A program made the translations under genes and the position numbers. Below are positions 16,960 through 24,990 of a DNA stretch of 64,000 nt, one piece after another; the first letter of the stretch is position 1, and each line of letters begins with the position of its first letter. The notes below the pieces were generated by a model. That model had not been told where the DNA came from, searched no databases, and saw only the letters and a list, made by a program, of their open reading frames with translations. Source of the DNA: CBDATG01 sp965200145 (lineage in GTDB: Bacteria; Chloroflexota; Dehalococcoidia; Lucifugimonadales; Lucifugimonadaceae); contig CBDATG010000003.1 in assembly GCA_965200145.1 (NCBI GenBank), positions 1 to 64,000 on the forward strand. Direction: 5' to 3'.

Positions 16960-17604
16960 TCATGAAGTCGTCGAATCGCGAATCTGACTCGATGATATCG
17001 CGTCACAGAACTCGGATGCCGGTATCGAAGTGAACATCCCTCGAAACTCGCTTGGGCATTCGTACTCCTCCCAACTCTGGAAGTTGCCATGCACATCATG
17101 CCGGCCGCCAACGACGAAGTTGCAACCTACGCCCTGAATCGCCCTCAGCGCATCAACGACCGCGGAACCGCTGCGCGTCATCGGGTAGAAACGTTCGTCA
17201 AACAGCCGGACGGCAGTGTCATAACCCACCACGAAAGTCGCACCGGGCATGACCTTGGCTTTGCCCGCGAATGTCGCCTCACGCGTCAGAACGACGACAT
17301 CGCCAACCTGTTGGAACTGTCCTACGCGCTCACGCACTTCCGCTTCCGCGATCGCAGGTTTCTCTACATTCGCAACTGAGAGCTCATAGCACCGAGGTCG
17401 ATCTCCATACTCGTCTGCGTACTGTGCACCGACCTCCAGCAGTCGCCGATGTGCCCTATGCAACGGCCTAAAAGAACCCGACAATACAATCGGACGCTCT
17501 GGTACCGCGCGACTCCAACCTCCAGGGAATCTGTATGTAGCACCATCGGCAACGCCCGTCAGCACATCCTCAAATATCTTCAACGACCAGCCGCTCCGTT
17601 GCAA
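16960..17604 (-). CDS. NadD/cytidylyltransferase-like nucleotidyltransferase
   Basis: Predicted adenylyl- or cytidylyl-transferase with the HxGH-superfamily fold. The nucleotide-binding motif is LSGSFRPLHRAH (SGSF-x-P-x-H-x2-H). The second motif ISSSQIR near the C-terminus matches the ISSTxxR signature of NadD/NMN adenylyltransferases. It overlaps the end of the CinA-like gene by up to 35 bp. Later starts (TTG 17583 or GTG 17565) are plausible and would reduce the overlap. By context it may work with the CinA-like protein in NAD/NMN recycling; in some eukaryotes comparable domains are fused in one chain. The substrate is inferred, not shown. Confidence 0.72.
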   Translation of the reverse strand: MQRSGWSLKIFEDVLTGVADGATYRFPGGWSRAVPERPIVLSGSFRPLHRAHRRLLEVGAQYADEYGDRPRCYELSVANVEKPAIAEAEVRERVGQFQQVGDVVVLTREATFAGKAKVMPGATFVVGYDTAVRLFDERFYPMTRSGSAVVDALRAIQGVGCNFVVGGRHDVHGNFQSWEEYECPSEFRGMFTSIPASEFCDAISSSQIRDSTTS

Positions 17605-18133
17605 CTAAATCGACCTTCACCCTGGACTGCAAATCACTGGCATCGGCTAGCGCATTTAGCACCAGCGACGCACATATCGATTCCTCCTCGAGACGGGTCC
17701 GAATGTCCTTAGTCAAGGTCAACGAACTGACAGCACCACGCGTGCCGTCAAACCAAGCCACATGGCAACGATTGGCACCGCGTCTGGTCCGGTCGGTAGC
17801 GATCGCGGCGGTGCATGATACGCCGACAACCCGACCTGCAACAGGTTCGCGACCCGCATCCAACTCCACTGCCTGCATCTGCGCGGCGCGTGCCATCATC
17901 ACAGCCTCCTCGGCGGAAACGTGACGCGGAGCCTGTTCTCCGAGATAATCGTCGAGTGCTACCCTGGCGTATGGTATCTGCGCGTCAATCACGGTGCGCG
18001 AGGCTCCTGCAACCGCGAATAACGCGCCAATTGCAGACATCCCTCCACCGGTAATGACCAAGCAGGCCCGAACGTCCGCGTCGTGAATTTTCCCGACGAG
18101 GTTCAACACAGCTGGGCTGTACTGTGCTGTCAA
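17570..18133 (-). CDS. CinA C-terminal (PncC-like) domain protein
   Basis: A 187-residue single-domain protein similar to the nicotinamide-nucleotide amidohydrolase domain of CinA. ACLVITGGGMSAIGALFAVAGASRTVID corresponds to the family's ESCTGG...GAS block, and YARVALDDYLG to the YsnxxK...LGV segment. HVSAEEAVMMARAA and GVSCTAAIATDRTRRG complete the fold. The serine of the family's ESCTGG motif appears replaced (VITGG), so classical NMN deamidase activity is doubtful. The start is TTG with GAGG eight bases upstream. It is overlapped by the nucleotidyltransferase gene, giving a coupled pair. Confidence 0.75.
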   Translation of the reverse strand: MTAQYSPAVLNLVGKIHDADVRACLVITGGGMSAIGALFAVAGASRTVIDAQIPYARVALDDYLGEQAPRHVSAEEAVMMARAAQMQAVELDAGREPVAGRVVGVSCTAAIATDRTRRGANRCHVAWFDGTRGAVSSLTLTKDIRTRLEEESICASLVLNALADASDLQSRVKVDLVATERLVVEDI

Positions 18134-18205
18134 GCCAGAAACCTCGATTCACCCGACGTAGGTGTTTCTAGTCCGATACGCAGCTCGTCCGCATCGTCCC
18201 TAGGG

Positions 18206-18841
18206 TCAGGGCATGCCATTGCCACTGGGGTAAGGTTCGTTGAAGGGCTCGCCACGGTCTTCGGCCAAGCGTTTCCTGCCGTACCATGACTCAATCTCGA
18301 GAACGCGCCGTTCCCGAGCATCGAGAGTACCAGGCCGGTGACTCGAGGTGTCAGCACCGTTGGACGACACCCGGCGATGGTGCAAGAGGAACGTCGCATA
18401 CTCCCACATCGTTCTTACATCTACCGACCCTGGAATCTCCTCGTCGAAATCCTCACCACGGTCATCCGCTTCATTCCATCGATCTACCCACGCGTAAAAG
18501 TCCTTCCGGCTCTTTCTGCGCCTCCATGCAAGATATCGCTCTGATAACACGACTGTCACCTCCGTGATCAAGTACGACACCGGACCAATCAACACGATGT
18601 ACGGCATCGTGTTCGATATGATACTTCGCGTTTGGTGCCAAGCTGTTGGTTCATTGCCGAACTGCAACTCGAACCAGCTTTCAAACATGGCCGCAAAAAC
18701 CGCTTGCAAGCTGAACACGATCCAGAATCGATCACGCCAACCTCGGCGTATGTCCCAGATTGATACGCGCTCATCCGCCGGGTCCACCTGGTCCGCTGGC
18801 GGCCAATCCGCAACATCCTGACTGGTCGGTAGTTTCGACAT
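18206..18841 (-). CDS. Predicted two-helix membrane protein, unknown function
   Basis: A 211-residue protein not assigned to a family. An acidic N-terminal stretch (about 1-35) is followed by two hydrophobic segments near 38-55 (FWIVFSLQAVFAAMF) and 76-95 (PYIVLIGPVSYLITEVTVVL). A long charged cytoplasmic tail rich in Arg, Asp and Glu follows (RRRKSRKDFYAWVDRWNEADDRGEDFDEE). Tail features such as YGRKRLAEDRGEPFNEP are not recognised. The ATG at 18841 sits ten bases after a TATAAT, so its message may be leaderless. Confidence 0.65.
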   Translation of the reverse strand: MSKLPTSQDVADWPPADQVDPADERVSIWDIRRGWRDRFWIVFSLQAVFAAMFESWFELQFGNEPTAWHQTRSIISNTMPYIVLIGPVSYLITEVTVVLSERYLAWRRRKSRKDFYAWVDRWNEADDRGEDFDEEIPGSVDVRTMWEYATFLLHHRRVSSNGADTSSHRPGTLDARERRVLEIESWYGRKRLAEDRGEPFNEPYPSGNGMP

Positions 18842-18851
18842 ACCGCTTTAC

Positions 18852-18857
18852 ATTATA
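18852..18857 (-). promoter_or_regulatory. TATAAT -10 box for the membrane protein gene
   Basis: A perfect TATAAT on the minus strand ends ten bases before the ATG at 18841. Transcription would begin within a few bases of the start codon. No good -35 hexamer was found at the expected distance. Confidence 0.45.
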
Positions 18858-18944
18858 CATATGTGCTATTCTAACGGTACTGCGTGTCAGCACATCTACG
18901 CATAATGCAACGAGTAGAGACATTTTCGGAGCCGAGACCTACTC

Positions 18945-19703
18945 TTATGCCGCCGTCAAGCCGCCATCCACGCCGTACAGCTGGCCCGTAACGTAACTGG
19001 CAGCATCTGATAGCAACCACGCCACTAGCTCCGCAACCTCGAGCGGATCGCCATATCTGCGTTGCGGAACCATCCGCTCTATCTTGCCACGCGCGTCCGC
19101 ATCGCCGCCATCCACGCTCTGCATCATCGCAGTGTCTATCGGACCCGGACACACCGCATTCACGCGAATCCCGCGCCGGGCATAGTCCAACGCCGCCGCC
19201 TTCGTCAAGCCCGCAACTGCGTGTTTCGACGCAACATACGCGGGGCGACGGATTGAACCGCGGCGGCCGTTGAGCGAGCAGTCGTTCACGATCGCGCCGC
19301 CACCGTCTTGCGCCAGCATCGCCGACAGCTCTGCCGCCATGCACAGCCACAAACCCCGCACGTTGACATCCCAAGTCCTCGTTAGCATTTCAACATCCTG
19401 GGTATGCAACTCGCCTTCCTGCAACAGCACCCCCGCGTTGTTGAAGGCGCAATCCAGCCGACCGTAGGTCGCGAGCGCGTGCTCGACCATCTGCCGAACC
19501 GCCGATTCGTCCGTAACGTCAACGCGGATATGCGTCGCATTTCCTCCGTTCGCGCGTATCGCTTCCGCCGCCGCCGCACATGCATCTTCCCGCCGCGCCG
19601 CGAGGATTACCTTCGCACCATGTCCAGAGAGCACGTTAGCAGTTGCCAGCCCGATACCCGAACTGGCACCTGTAACCAACGCTATCTTGCCTTCAAGCAT
19701 CAT
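18945..19703 (-). CDS. Short-chain dehydrogenase/reductase (3-oxoacyl-ACP reductase-like)
   Basis: Classical SDR of about 252 residues. GKIALVTGASSGIG is the cofactor loop, with AARRED after the second strand suggesting NADP. VDVTDES, FNNAGVL and the active-site YVASK are all present. CPGPIDTAMM and the C-terminal SYVTGQLYGVDGG are typical. The substrate is unknown. The frame is open to 19772, but the normal SDR N-terminus begins at the ATG pair at 19703/19700; ATG 19736 is another option. It is divergent from the first ABC transporter operon. Confidence 0.92.
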   Translation of the reverse strand: MMLEGKIALVTGASSGIGLATANVLSGHGAKVILAARREDACAAAAEAIRANGGNATHIRVDVTDESAVRQMVEHALATYGRLDCAFNNAGVLLQEGELHTQDVEMLTRTWDVNVRGLWLCMAAELSAMLAQDGGGAIVNDCSLNGRRGSIRRPAYVASKHAVAGLTKAAALDYARRGIRVNAVCPGPIDTAMMQSVDGGDADARGKIERMVPQRRYGDPLEVAELVAWLLSDAASYVTGQLYGVDGGLTAA

Positions 19704-19844
19704 CTTCCAGTACGATCCCAAGCCCAGATTCGGCATGGTCTTGTTGTGTGACTGACATGATTTACTTGACACATCGGAATATCGGTGTTACTTTAATCCC
19801 GCGTAGCGTACGCACTCGTGACGCGCGACGCGGTTGTATATGTT

Positions 19845-19864
19845 GTATAGTGTTGCAACTATAC
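19845..19864. promoter_or_regulatory. Inverted repeat upstream of ABC operon
   Basis: GTATAGT at 19845-19851 and ACTATAC at 19858-19864 are perfect 7-bp arms around GTTGCA. It lies in the divergent spacer between the SDR and the solute-binding protein gene, about 125 bp before the latter. It overlaps a TATAGT that could be a -10 box. It is a candidate operator for control of the importer. Confidence 0.4.
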
Positions 19865-19988
19865 CGCCCGTAAGTTGCGAGGCGATAACTGATTGGAAAT
19901 GTCGTTGGCTTGAAGCCGCGTAAACCTGTAACACTGCGTCAGGAGAAGCGGAGTCAAGAACAGCGGTGTAGCCATGGAGGTAAATCAA

Positions 19989-22115
19989 ATGAAACAAACC
20001 AAACGGACGCTGTATATGTCCGCCGTCGCGATGGCGGTCATCAGCGCCGCGGTGATTGCAGGTATCGCGTGTGGCGACCAAACCTCGAGTGAGCCAACGG
20101 CTGCTCCGAGGGCGACCGCGACCCCGGTACCTACACAGGCTCCGCAGGCCGCAGCGCCGGCACCCACAGCAGCGCCTGCAGCAACAGCAGTGGCACCCGC
20201 CATGGCGATGGAGGAAGAGCGTGAGGTCGTACTCGCGACGCGACGCGTCTCAGCAGTCATCGGACTGCCGACGATCGGACCTTACGCCGGCACGCCGACC
20301 GTCTCTGGCGGAGTTGAAGAGTACTTCTTCCACTTCGAAAACGGCGACCCGATGACGCCAGAAGTCATCGAGTCGTGGGACATCGATGACGCGGGCACCC
20401 GATTCCGATTTACGATGAAGCGCGGCGATGACGGCAACGGCATCCCGTTCAACTCGCCCGTCGGATACGAGAACCTCGACTTCGGCGTCGCAGATGCCGA
20501 CAAGGTAGTTAAGTACTTCAACGACTCGAACGCCACCACAAACCCGGACACCACTTATGGAAACTCCGGCGACTTGGCGGCGATCTTCACCGCGGCAAAG
20601 AAGATTGACCAGTGGACAGTAGAGGTCGGGCTCGTTTCGCCTGTCTTCTTCTGCCTGCCGATCTCACAGTTCGGATGCCTGTCCGCCGCACGCGGACTAT
20701 ACGGACTGCACCACGCAGACACGCAGGGCGTTGACTGGGCACGCGAGCACCACATCGCAACCGGCCCGTTCGTGCAAGGCACCTGCACAGCAGGCGACCG
20801 TTGCACAACAGTCGCACTGGACAACCACTGGCGCGTCAAAGAGAAGAACATCGACAAGTTCACGCTGATACAGGTTCCTGAGAACAACACACGCATCGCA
20901 ATGCTCAAGACCGGCGACGCCGACTTGGCAGGCATCGACTTCAAGCTCGTGCCGGGCGTTGTCAACGAAGGCTACCGATTCCTTGAGACGATGCCAGGCG
21001 GCTTCGTCGGACAGTCGATACTCTTCCCAGGCCTGCTCTGGGAGCACTCACACGCACGAACTGGCGACCCGCTAGAGCCGTGGGCTTGCAACAACCGCTC
21101 AGCAGCTGCCATTGACAACCAGTGCGGTACTGGCCCGAACGAGGGTCCGTACACGGTGGATTACCCGTGGATCGGCAACCCTTGGGGAACGCAAGATGCG
21201 CCATGCACCGATGGCGATGCGCCGGGTCGCGATAAGTGCGGAAACGCCCCTTACTCCGACACCGACAACCCAGCCGGCATGGACGACATGGAGCAGGCAC
21301 GACTGGTTCGCCTCGCACTATCAGTAGCGATGGACCGCAACCAGATCAACTCCGACTTCCTGAACAACGCAGGGACTCCCATCTACTCCGAGTACATGGG
21401 TCCTGAGTACCCCGGCTGGGATGCCGACAGGGACACCCGTTGTTGGGACTGGGTTGGCAACGTGATCAGCTGCCCAGCTAACCCGGTCGGCGGAGAAGCA
21501 TTCGCCAATGGCGTCCCGTGGGAGGTTCCCAACGGCGACCTGCAACTCGCAGACCAGCTACTGGAAGCGGCAGGTTACCCGCTCGTCAACGGCGTCCGAC
21601 AAGGCATCGAAGACCTCACGCTACAGGCTTACGTAGCCGAAGCAGGTGAGGTCGGTCTTGAAGTCGCTGACTACATCACCTCGCAGTGGGAGCAACTCGG
21701 GATACAGATATCCCAGCTCATCGAGGACTACGGCGGAGTAATCAGCCAGCGGATGCGACGACGCGTCCAGTTCCTGCCAGTGCTGAAGAACGGCGACGTT
21801 CACTCGAACGTCTACCCGCTTGACTGGCCGCTGCCGACCGTTGACACTTCTTCCAGCCGACCTGGTTGGGGAGTTGGCTTCGAGTCGCAGCCCGGCGGCA
21901 AGTGGCTCTTCGAGATACTCGCAGAGAAAGACCGTGCCGCCCGCGAGCAGAAGCACTTGGACTGGGTCGACTACTCGATGTACTGGGTGCAGTACGCCGG
22001 AGTCTTCCAGGTTCCAAAGGGCATCATCGCCGGACCACGCATTGCAGCATGGAACGGACGACAGCAGCACTACAGCAACGTCTCGTCCAACCCTGAGTTC
22101 ATAGTCCTCAGGTAG
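19989..22115 (+). CDS. ABC transporter substrate-binding lipoprotein (SBP_bac_5 family)
   Basis: Extracytoplasmic receptor of a peptide/nickel-type importer, 708 residues from the chosen start. A lipoprotein signal ends at the lipobox IAGIAC (Cys28). A Thr/Pro/Ala linker (about 30-75) follows, then the family 5 binding fold: VIESWDIDDAGTRFRFTMKRG near the start, and LRLALSVAMDRNQI and LEAAGYPLVNG towards the middle and end. It is longer than typical (about 500-600), with several Cys-containing insertions between about 250 and 430. The frame opens at 19974, but GGAGG at 19976-19980 points to ATG 19989. Permease genes follow; the ligand cannot be predicted. Confidence 0.93.
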   Translation: MKQTKRTLYMSAVAMAVISAAVIAGIACGDQTSSEPTAAPRATATPVPTQAPQAAAPAPTAAPAATAVAPAMAMEEEREVVLATRRVSAVIGLPTIGPYAGTPTVSGGVEEYFFHFENGDPMTPEVIESWDIDDAGTRFRFTMKRGDDGNGIPFNSPVGYENLDFGVADADKVVKYFNDSNATTNPDTTYGNSGDLAAIFTAAKKIDQWTVEVGLVSPVFFCLPISQFGCLSAARGLYGLHHADTQGVDWAREHHIATGPFVQGTCTAGDRCTTVALDNHWRVKEKNIDKFTLIQVPENNTRIAMLKTGDADLAGIDFKLVPGVVNEGYRFLETMPGGFVGQSILFPGLLWEHSHARTGDPLEPWACNNRSAAAIDNQCGTGPNEGPYTVDYPWIGNPWGTQDAPCTDGDAPGRDKCGNAPYSDTDNPAGMDDMEQARLVRLALSVAMDRNQINSDFLNNAGTPIYSEYMGPEYPGWDADRDTRCWDWVGNVISCPANPVGGEAFANGVPWEVPNGDLQLADQLLEAAGYPLVNGVRQGIEDLTLQAYVAEAGEVGLEVADYITSQWEQLGIQISQLIEDYGGVISQRMRRRVQFLPVLKNGDVHSNVYPLDWPLPTVDTSSSRPGWGVGFESQPGGKWLFEILAEKDRAAREQKHLDWVDYSMYWVQYAGVFQVPKGIIAGPRIAAWNGRQQHYSNVSSNPEFIVLR

Positions 22116-22130
22116 TTGCTGACCCGGAAA

Positions 22131-22168
22131 GTTCCCGCCGCAAGAGCCTCGGCACACGCGGCGGGAAC
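22131..22168 (+). terminator. Stem-loop after binding-protein gene
   Basis: GTTCCCGCCGC at 22131-22141 pairs perfectly with GCGGCGGGAAC at 22158-22168. No T-tract follows, so it is more likely an mRNA-stabilising or partial-attenuation hairpin than a full terminator. Its position just after the binding-protein stop fits the usual higher expression of binding protein over permease. Confidence 0.75.
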
Positions 22169-22209
22169 GACCGGACTAGCCTTCAACATCCAATTCCTCC
22201 CTTCATCTA

Positions 22210-23181
22210 ATGGCAAGGTTCCTACTAAGCAGACTGGGCACGTCCTTGATCTCAGTGATTGGTGCGACCCTCGCCATCTTCATTCTTGTCCACGTCAATC
22301 CCACTGACCCTCGAGAGCAGTTCGTACCGCAATCCGGCTACGGCCTAACGCAGGAATCGTGGGAGCGCCTCGGCGATCGCCTGGGTTTCAATCAGCCGGC
22401 GTGGGTCCAATATTTCCAATGGCTCGGCAGAGTAGCCAGACTCGACTTCGGAGTCTCACTCGGCTACCAAGTATCTGTATGGTCGCTCATCGTGGGTCGG
22501 CTTGGCGCAACAGTTCAACTCGGTGTCGGAGGATGGCTCATTGCCGTGTTATTAGGCATCCCAACCGGAGTAATCGCGGCCGTTTATCGCGGTGGCATTT
22601 TCGACTATCTGGCAAGATTCATCGCACTTGTAGGACAAGCAGCGCCCGCCTTCGTGACAGGCATCGTCATGATCTGGTTGGTCGCCATCGTGCTTCAAGA
22701 GTGGTTCCCAGATTGGGAATGGTTACACTTCCCGGCGGGCGGGAGAACGTCAGACGAATTCAGATGGAAAGAATACGTGTTGCCATGTCTGGCGCTCGGA
22801 TGGGGCTCAGCTGCCGGATTGATGCGTCTCACTCGCTCATCGATGCTGGAGATACTAGATTCCGAGTTCGTAAAGATGGCACGCGCCAAAGGCGTCTCCA
22901 ACACGGTCGTCATATTCAAGCACGCCCTGCGCAACGCGTTGATCGCTCCAATTACTTCTATGCTCTTACTCTTCGCCGGCTTCCTCAACGGCGCACTGGT
23001 CGTTGAGATCGTCTTCTCATGGCCCGGTATCGGGCAGGTAGCGTTGCAAGATGCCGTCCAGACAAATGACTTCCCACTGTTGTTGGGTACCGTCATCGTG
23101 TTCCTAGCGTACTTCGTGGTGTTCGCTACGATCGCGGATATCCTCTACACAATCATCGACCCGCGCGTCAGACTCCGTTAG
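22210..23181 (+). CDS. ABC transporter permease, DppB type
   Basis: Inner-membrane channel subunit, 323 residues with about six membrane segments. The N-terminus FLLSRLGTSLISVIGATLAIFILVHV and the sequence NPTDPREQ are characteristic of DppB proteins. The EAA loop is seen as DSEFVKMARAKGVSNTVVIFKHALRNALIAP. The C-terminus ends DILYTIIDPRVRLR. No Shine-Dalgarno is evident before the ATG. It is 94 bp after the binding-protein gene, separated by a stem-loop, and 47 bp before the DppC-type gene. Confidence 0.94.
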   Translation: MARFLLSRLGTSLISVIGATLAIFILVHVNPTDPREQFVPQSGYGLTQESWERLGDRLGFNQPAWVQYFQWLGRVARLDFGVSLGYQVSVWSLIVGRLGATVQLGVGGWLIAVLLGIPTGVIAAVYRGGIFDYLARFIALVGQAAPAFVTGIVMIWLVAIVLQEWFPDWEWLHFPAGGRTSDEFRWKEYVLPCLALGWGSAAGLMRLTRSSMLEILDSEFVKMARAKGVSNTVVIFKHALRNALIAPITSMLLLFAGFLNGALVVEIVFSWPGIGQVALQDAVQTNDFPLLLGTVIVFLAYFVVFATIADILYTIIDPRVRLR

Positions 23182-23228
23182 TCAACCGACCGAGTCGATA
23201 CCAGAACCACGTTTAACTCTTCCCCGAA

Positions 23229-24293
23229 ATGGCGACAGAATCTCAAACTCGCGAACAGCAACCGCTGGAAGGCGCGGCCAATGTTGCCGTCAAGGTTAAC
23301 CGTGGCAACGCGTTTCAGGCGACCTGGTACTTCCTACGTCGCTATCCTGTAATCCCCATCATCATCCTCGCCGCGCTCGTGGTCTCGGCAGTAATCGGAC
23401 CGTTCGTCGCACCATTCCCGCGTGACAAGGGATTCTCACCAGATCGCAACCTAGGTATCTGGCAACAATCGCGCGCAGCTCAGATCCCCCTGCGCGGCGG
23501 CACCACGATTGAAGAGCTGGGCTACAGACCGTGCCCGCCCATCGACCCGAACCAGTCTCACACGCTCGCGGAGAACATGACACAGTGCGGTCCGCTACAC
23601 ATTCTCGGTGCTGACCACGCCGGGCGCGACATCTTCTCGCGGCTCCTGCATGGATCGCGAATATCTATCGCCGTAGTCACATTCTCGCTTACTTCCGGCA
23701 TGGTGCTCGGCACCGCCGTCGGACTGCTAACCGGCTACTACGGCGGAGTATTGGACGAGATCGTAACGCGCTTCGTCGACATATGGAACGCATTACCTTT
23801 CTTGATGGTCGCCCTCGTCGTAACGCAGCTATTCGGAGCCAAAGTCAACGTCTTTATATGGGAAGTCGACATGCTCCTGTTCGTGCTGATGCTCGTCGCA
23901 TGGGTGGGATTCGTCCGAGTAATACGATCGCAGGTATTTGTGCTGCGCGAGCTCGACTATGTCGCTGCCGCGAAGGTCGCGGGGTCGTCAGACGTGCGTA
24001 TCATCTGGCGCCATCTGACACCCGGCATTATGAACACGGTCATAGTCGTCGCATCCCTCAACACTTCAGGTCTGATCCTCGCCGAGTCGACGCTTAGCTT
24101 CGTCGGCGCAGGCATCCAGCCACCGACTCCCGCTTGGGGTGTCATGACTAACGAAGGACGAGACTACATACTTGAGGCACCACACATCACGCTGGTACCC
24201 GGATTCGCCATTTTCTTAGTCGTGTTATCCATGAACTTCTTCGGCGACTGGCTACGCGACAGACTTGACCCACGCTTGCGACAGGTGGCATAA
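23229..24293 (+). CDS. ABC transporter permease, DppC type
   Basis: Second channel subunit, 354 residues. It has a cytoplasmic N-terminus, a first membrane helix (PVIPIIILAALVVSAVIGPFV) and the DppC hallmark LGADHAGRDIFSRLLHGSRIS. The EAA loop is LDYVAAAKVAGSSDVRIIWRHLTPGIMN. The C-terminus FFGDWLRDRLDPRLRQ is typical. A large extracytoplasmic insertion of about 50 residues with two cysteines (RPCPP... and MTQCGPLH) sits between the first helix and the GRDIFSR motif. It may form a disulfide near the binding protein. No ATPase gene follows. Confidence 0.94.
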   Translation: MATESQTREQQPLEGAANVAVKVNRGNAFQATWYFLRRYPVIPIIILAALVVSAVIGPFVAPFPRDKGFSPDRNLGIWQQSRAAQIPLRGGTTIEELGYRPCPPIDPNQSHTLAENMTQCGPLHILGADHAGRDIFSRLLHGSRISIAVVTFSLTSGMVLGTAVGLLTGYYGGVLDEIVTRFVDIWNALPFLMVALVVTQLFGAKVNVFIWEVDMLLFVLMLVAWVGFVRVIRSQVFVLRELDYVAAAKVAGSSDVRIIWRHLTPGIMNTVIVVASLNTSGLILAESTLSFVGAGIQPPTPAWGVMTNEGRDYILEAPHITLVPGFAIFLVVLSMNFFGDWLRDRLDPRLRQVA

Positions 24294-24314
24294 AGAGCGC
24301 GGGAGCCTAGCAAT

Positions 24315-24986
24315 ATGTCGGCAATCCATTTGAAGATCGTTCTGGCAGTTGTAGCGCTGTCCGCCCTCGCTACGCTGATCGCCGTTGCGTGCGGCGGTGC
24401 CACCCAGTTCCAGACCGTCCAGACTTTTGAGGCGGAAGAACGTGTCAGGATCTCAACGGCGACAGCAGAGGCTATGGTTGCCGCCGGTTTGGACCCAGAT
24501 GCAGTGGTATCTGGCGGGGTAGCAGCGACATTCCGCGCCGAACTGGCCGCTACACAGACCGCCGAGGCCGAAGCAGGCGGCGGTAGCACAGGCAGCGGTA
24601 GCGGATCGGGAAGCGGTAGTGGTAGCGACACGAGCATCTCAACCGATGTCGGAGCAGGAGCAGCTGACTTCGTACCCGAGGTTCCTGACGGACCGGCCCA
24701 GGAAGGCGAAGCGAAAGTCACGATCACACAGGGAGTCTTTGACCCGCAAGTCGTGAAGGTGAAGGCCGGGACGACTGTCACTTGGGAAAACCTGTCAGGT
24801 GCCGCTTCGAGTGCGAGAGCAATTGATGGCCAAGCCGAGCAGTGGGACACCGAGGCCATCTGGAAATCTGCCTTTGACCGCACTGTGTGTTGCGGACAAC
24901 ACACCTTCACGATCACAGGTTGCCACGTCTACCGCTCGTTCTTCTCCAACGATCAAGGCGTCGGCGCAGTCTGCGTCGTAGAGTAA
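24315..24986 (+). CDS. Lipoprotein with C-terminal cupredoxin-like domain
   Basis: A 223-residue exported lipoprotein. The signal ends in the lipobox IAVAC. A spacer that includes a GSGSGSGSGSGS low-complexity run follows, then about 90 residues with the cupredoxin pattern ITQGVFDPQVVKVKAGTTVTWEN. In a true blue-copper protein a His follows the 'WEN' strand and a C-x-H-x-M loop closes the domain. Here the first His is absent (GAASSARAIDG), and the final loop reads GCHVYRSFFSNDQG with no Met at the usual spacing. Four cysteines suggest disulfides instead. It follows the importer genes by 21 bp and is probably in the same operon. Confidence 0.78.
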   Translation: MSAIHLKIVLAVVALSALATLIAVACGGATQFQTVQTFEAEERVRISTATAEAMVAAGLDPDAVVSGGVAATFRAELAATQTAEAEAGGGSTGSGSGSGSGSGSDTSISTDVGAGAADFVPEVPDGPAQEGEAKVTITQGVFDPQVVKVKAGTTVTWENLSGAASSARAIDGQAEQWDTEAIWKSAFDRTVCCGQHTFTITGCHVYRSFFSNDQGVGAVCVVE

Positions 24987-24990
24987 CGCG

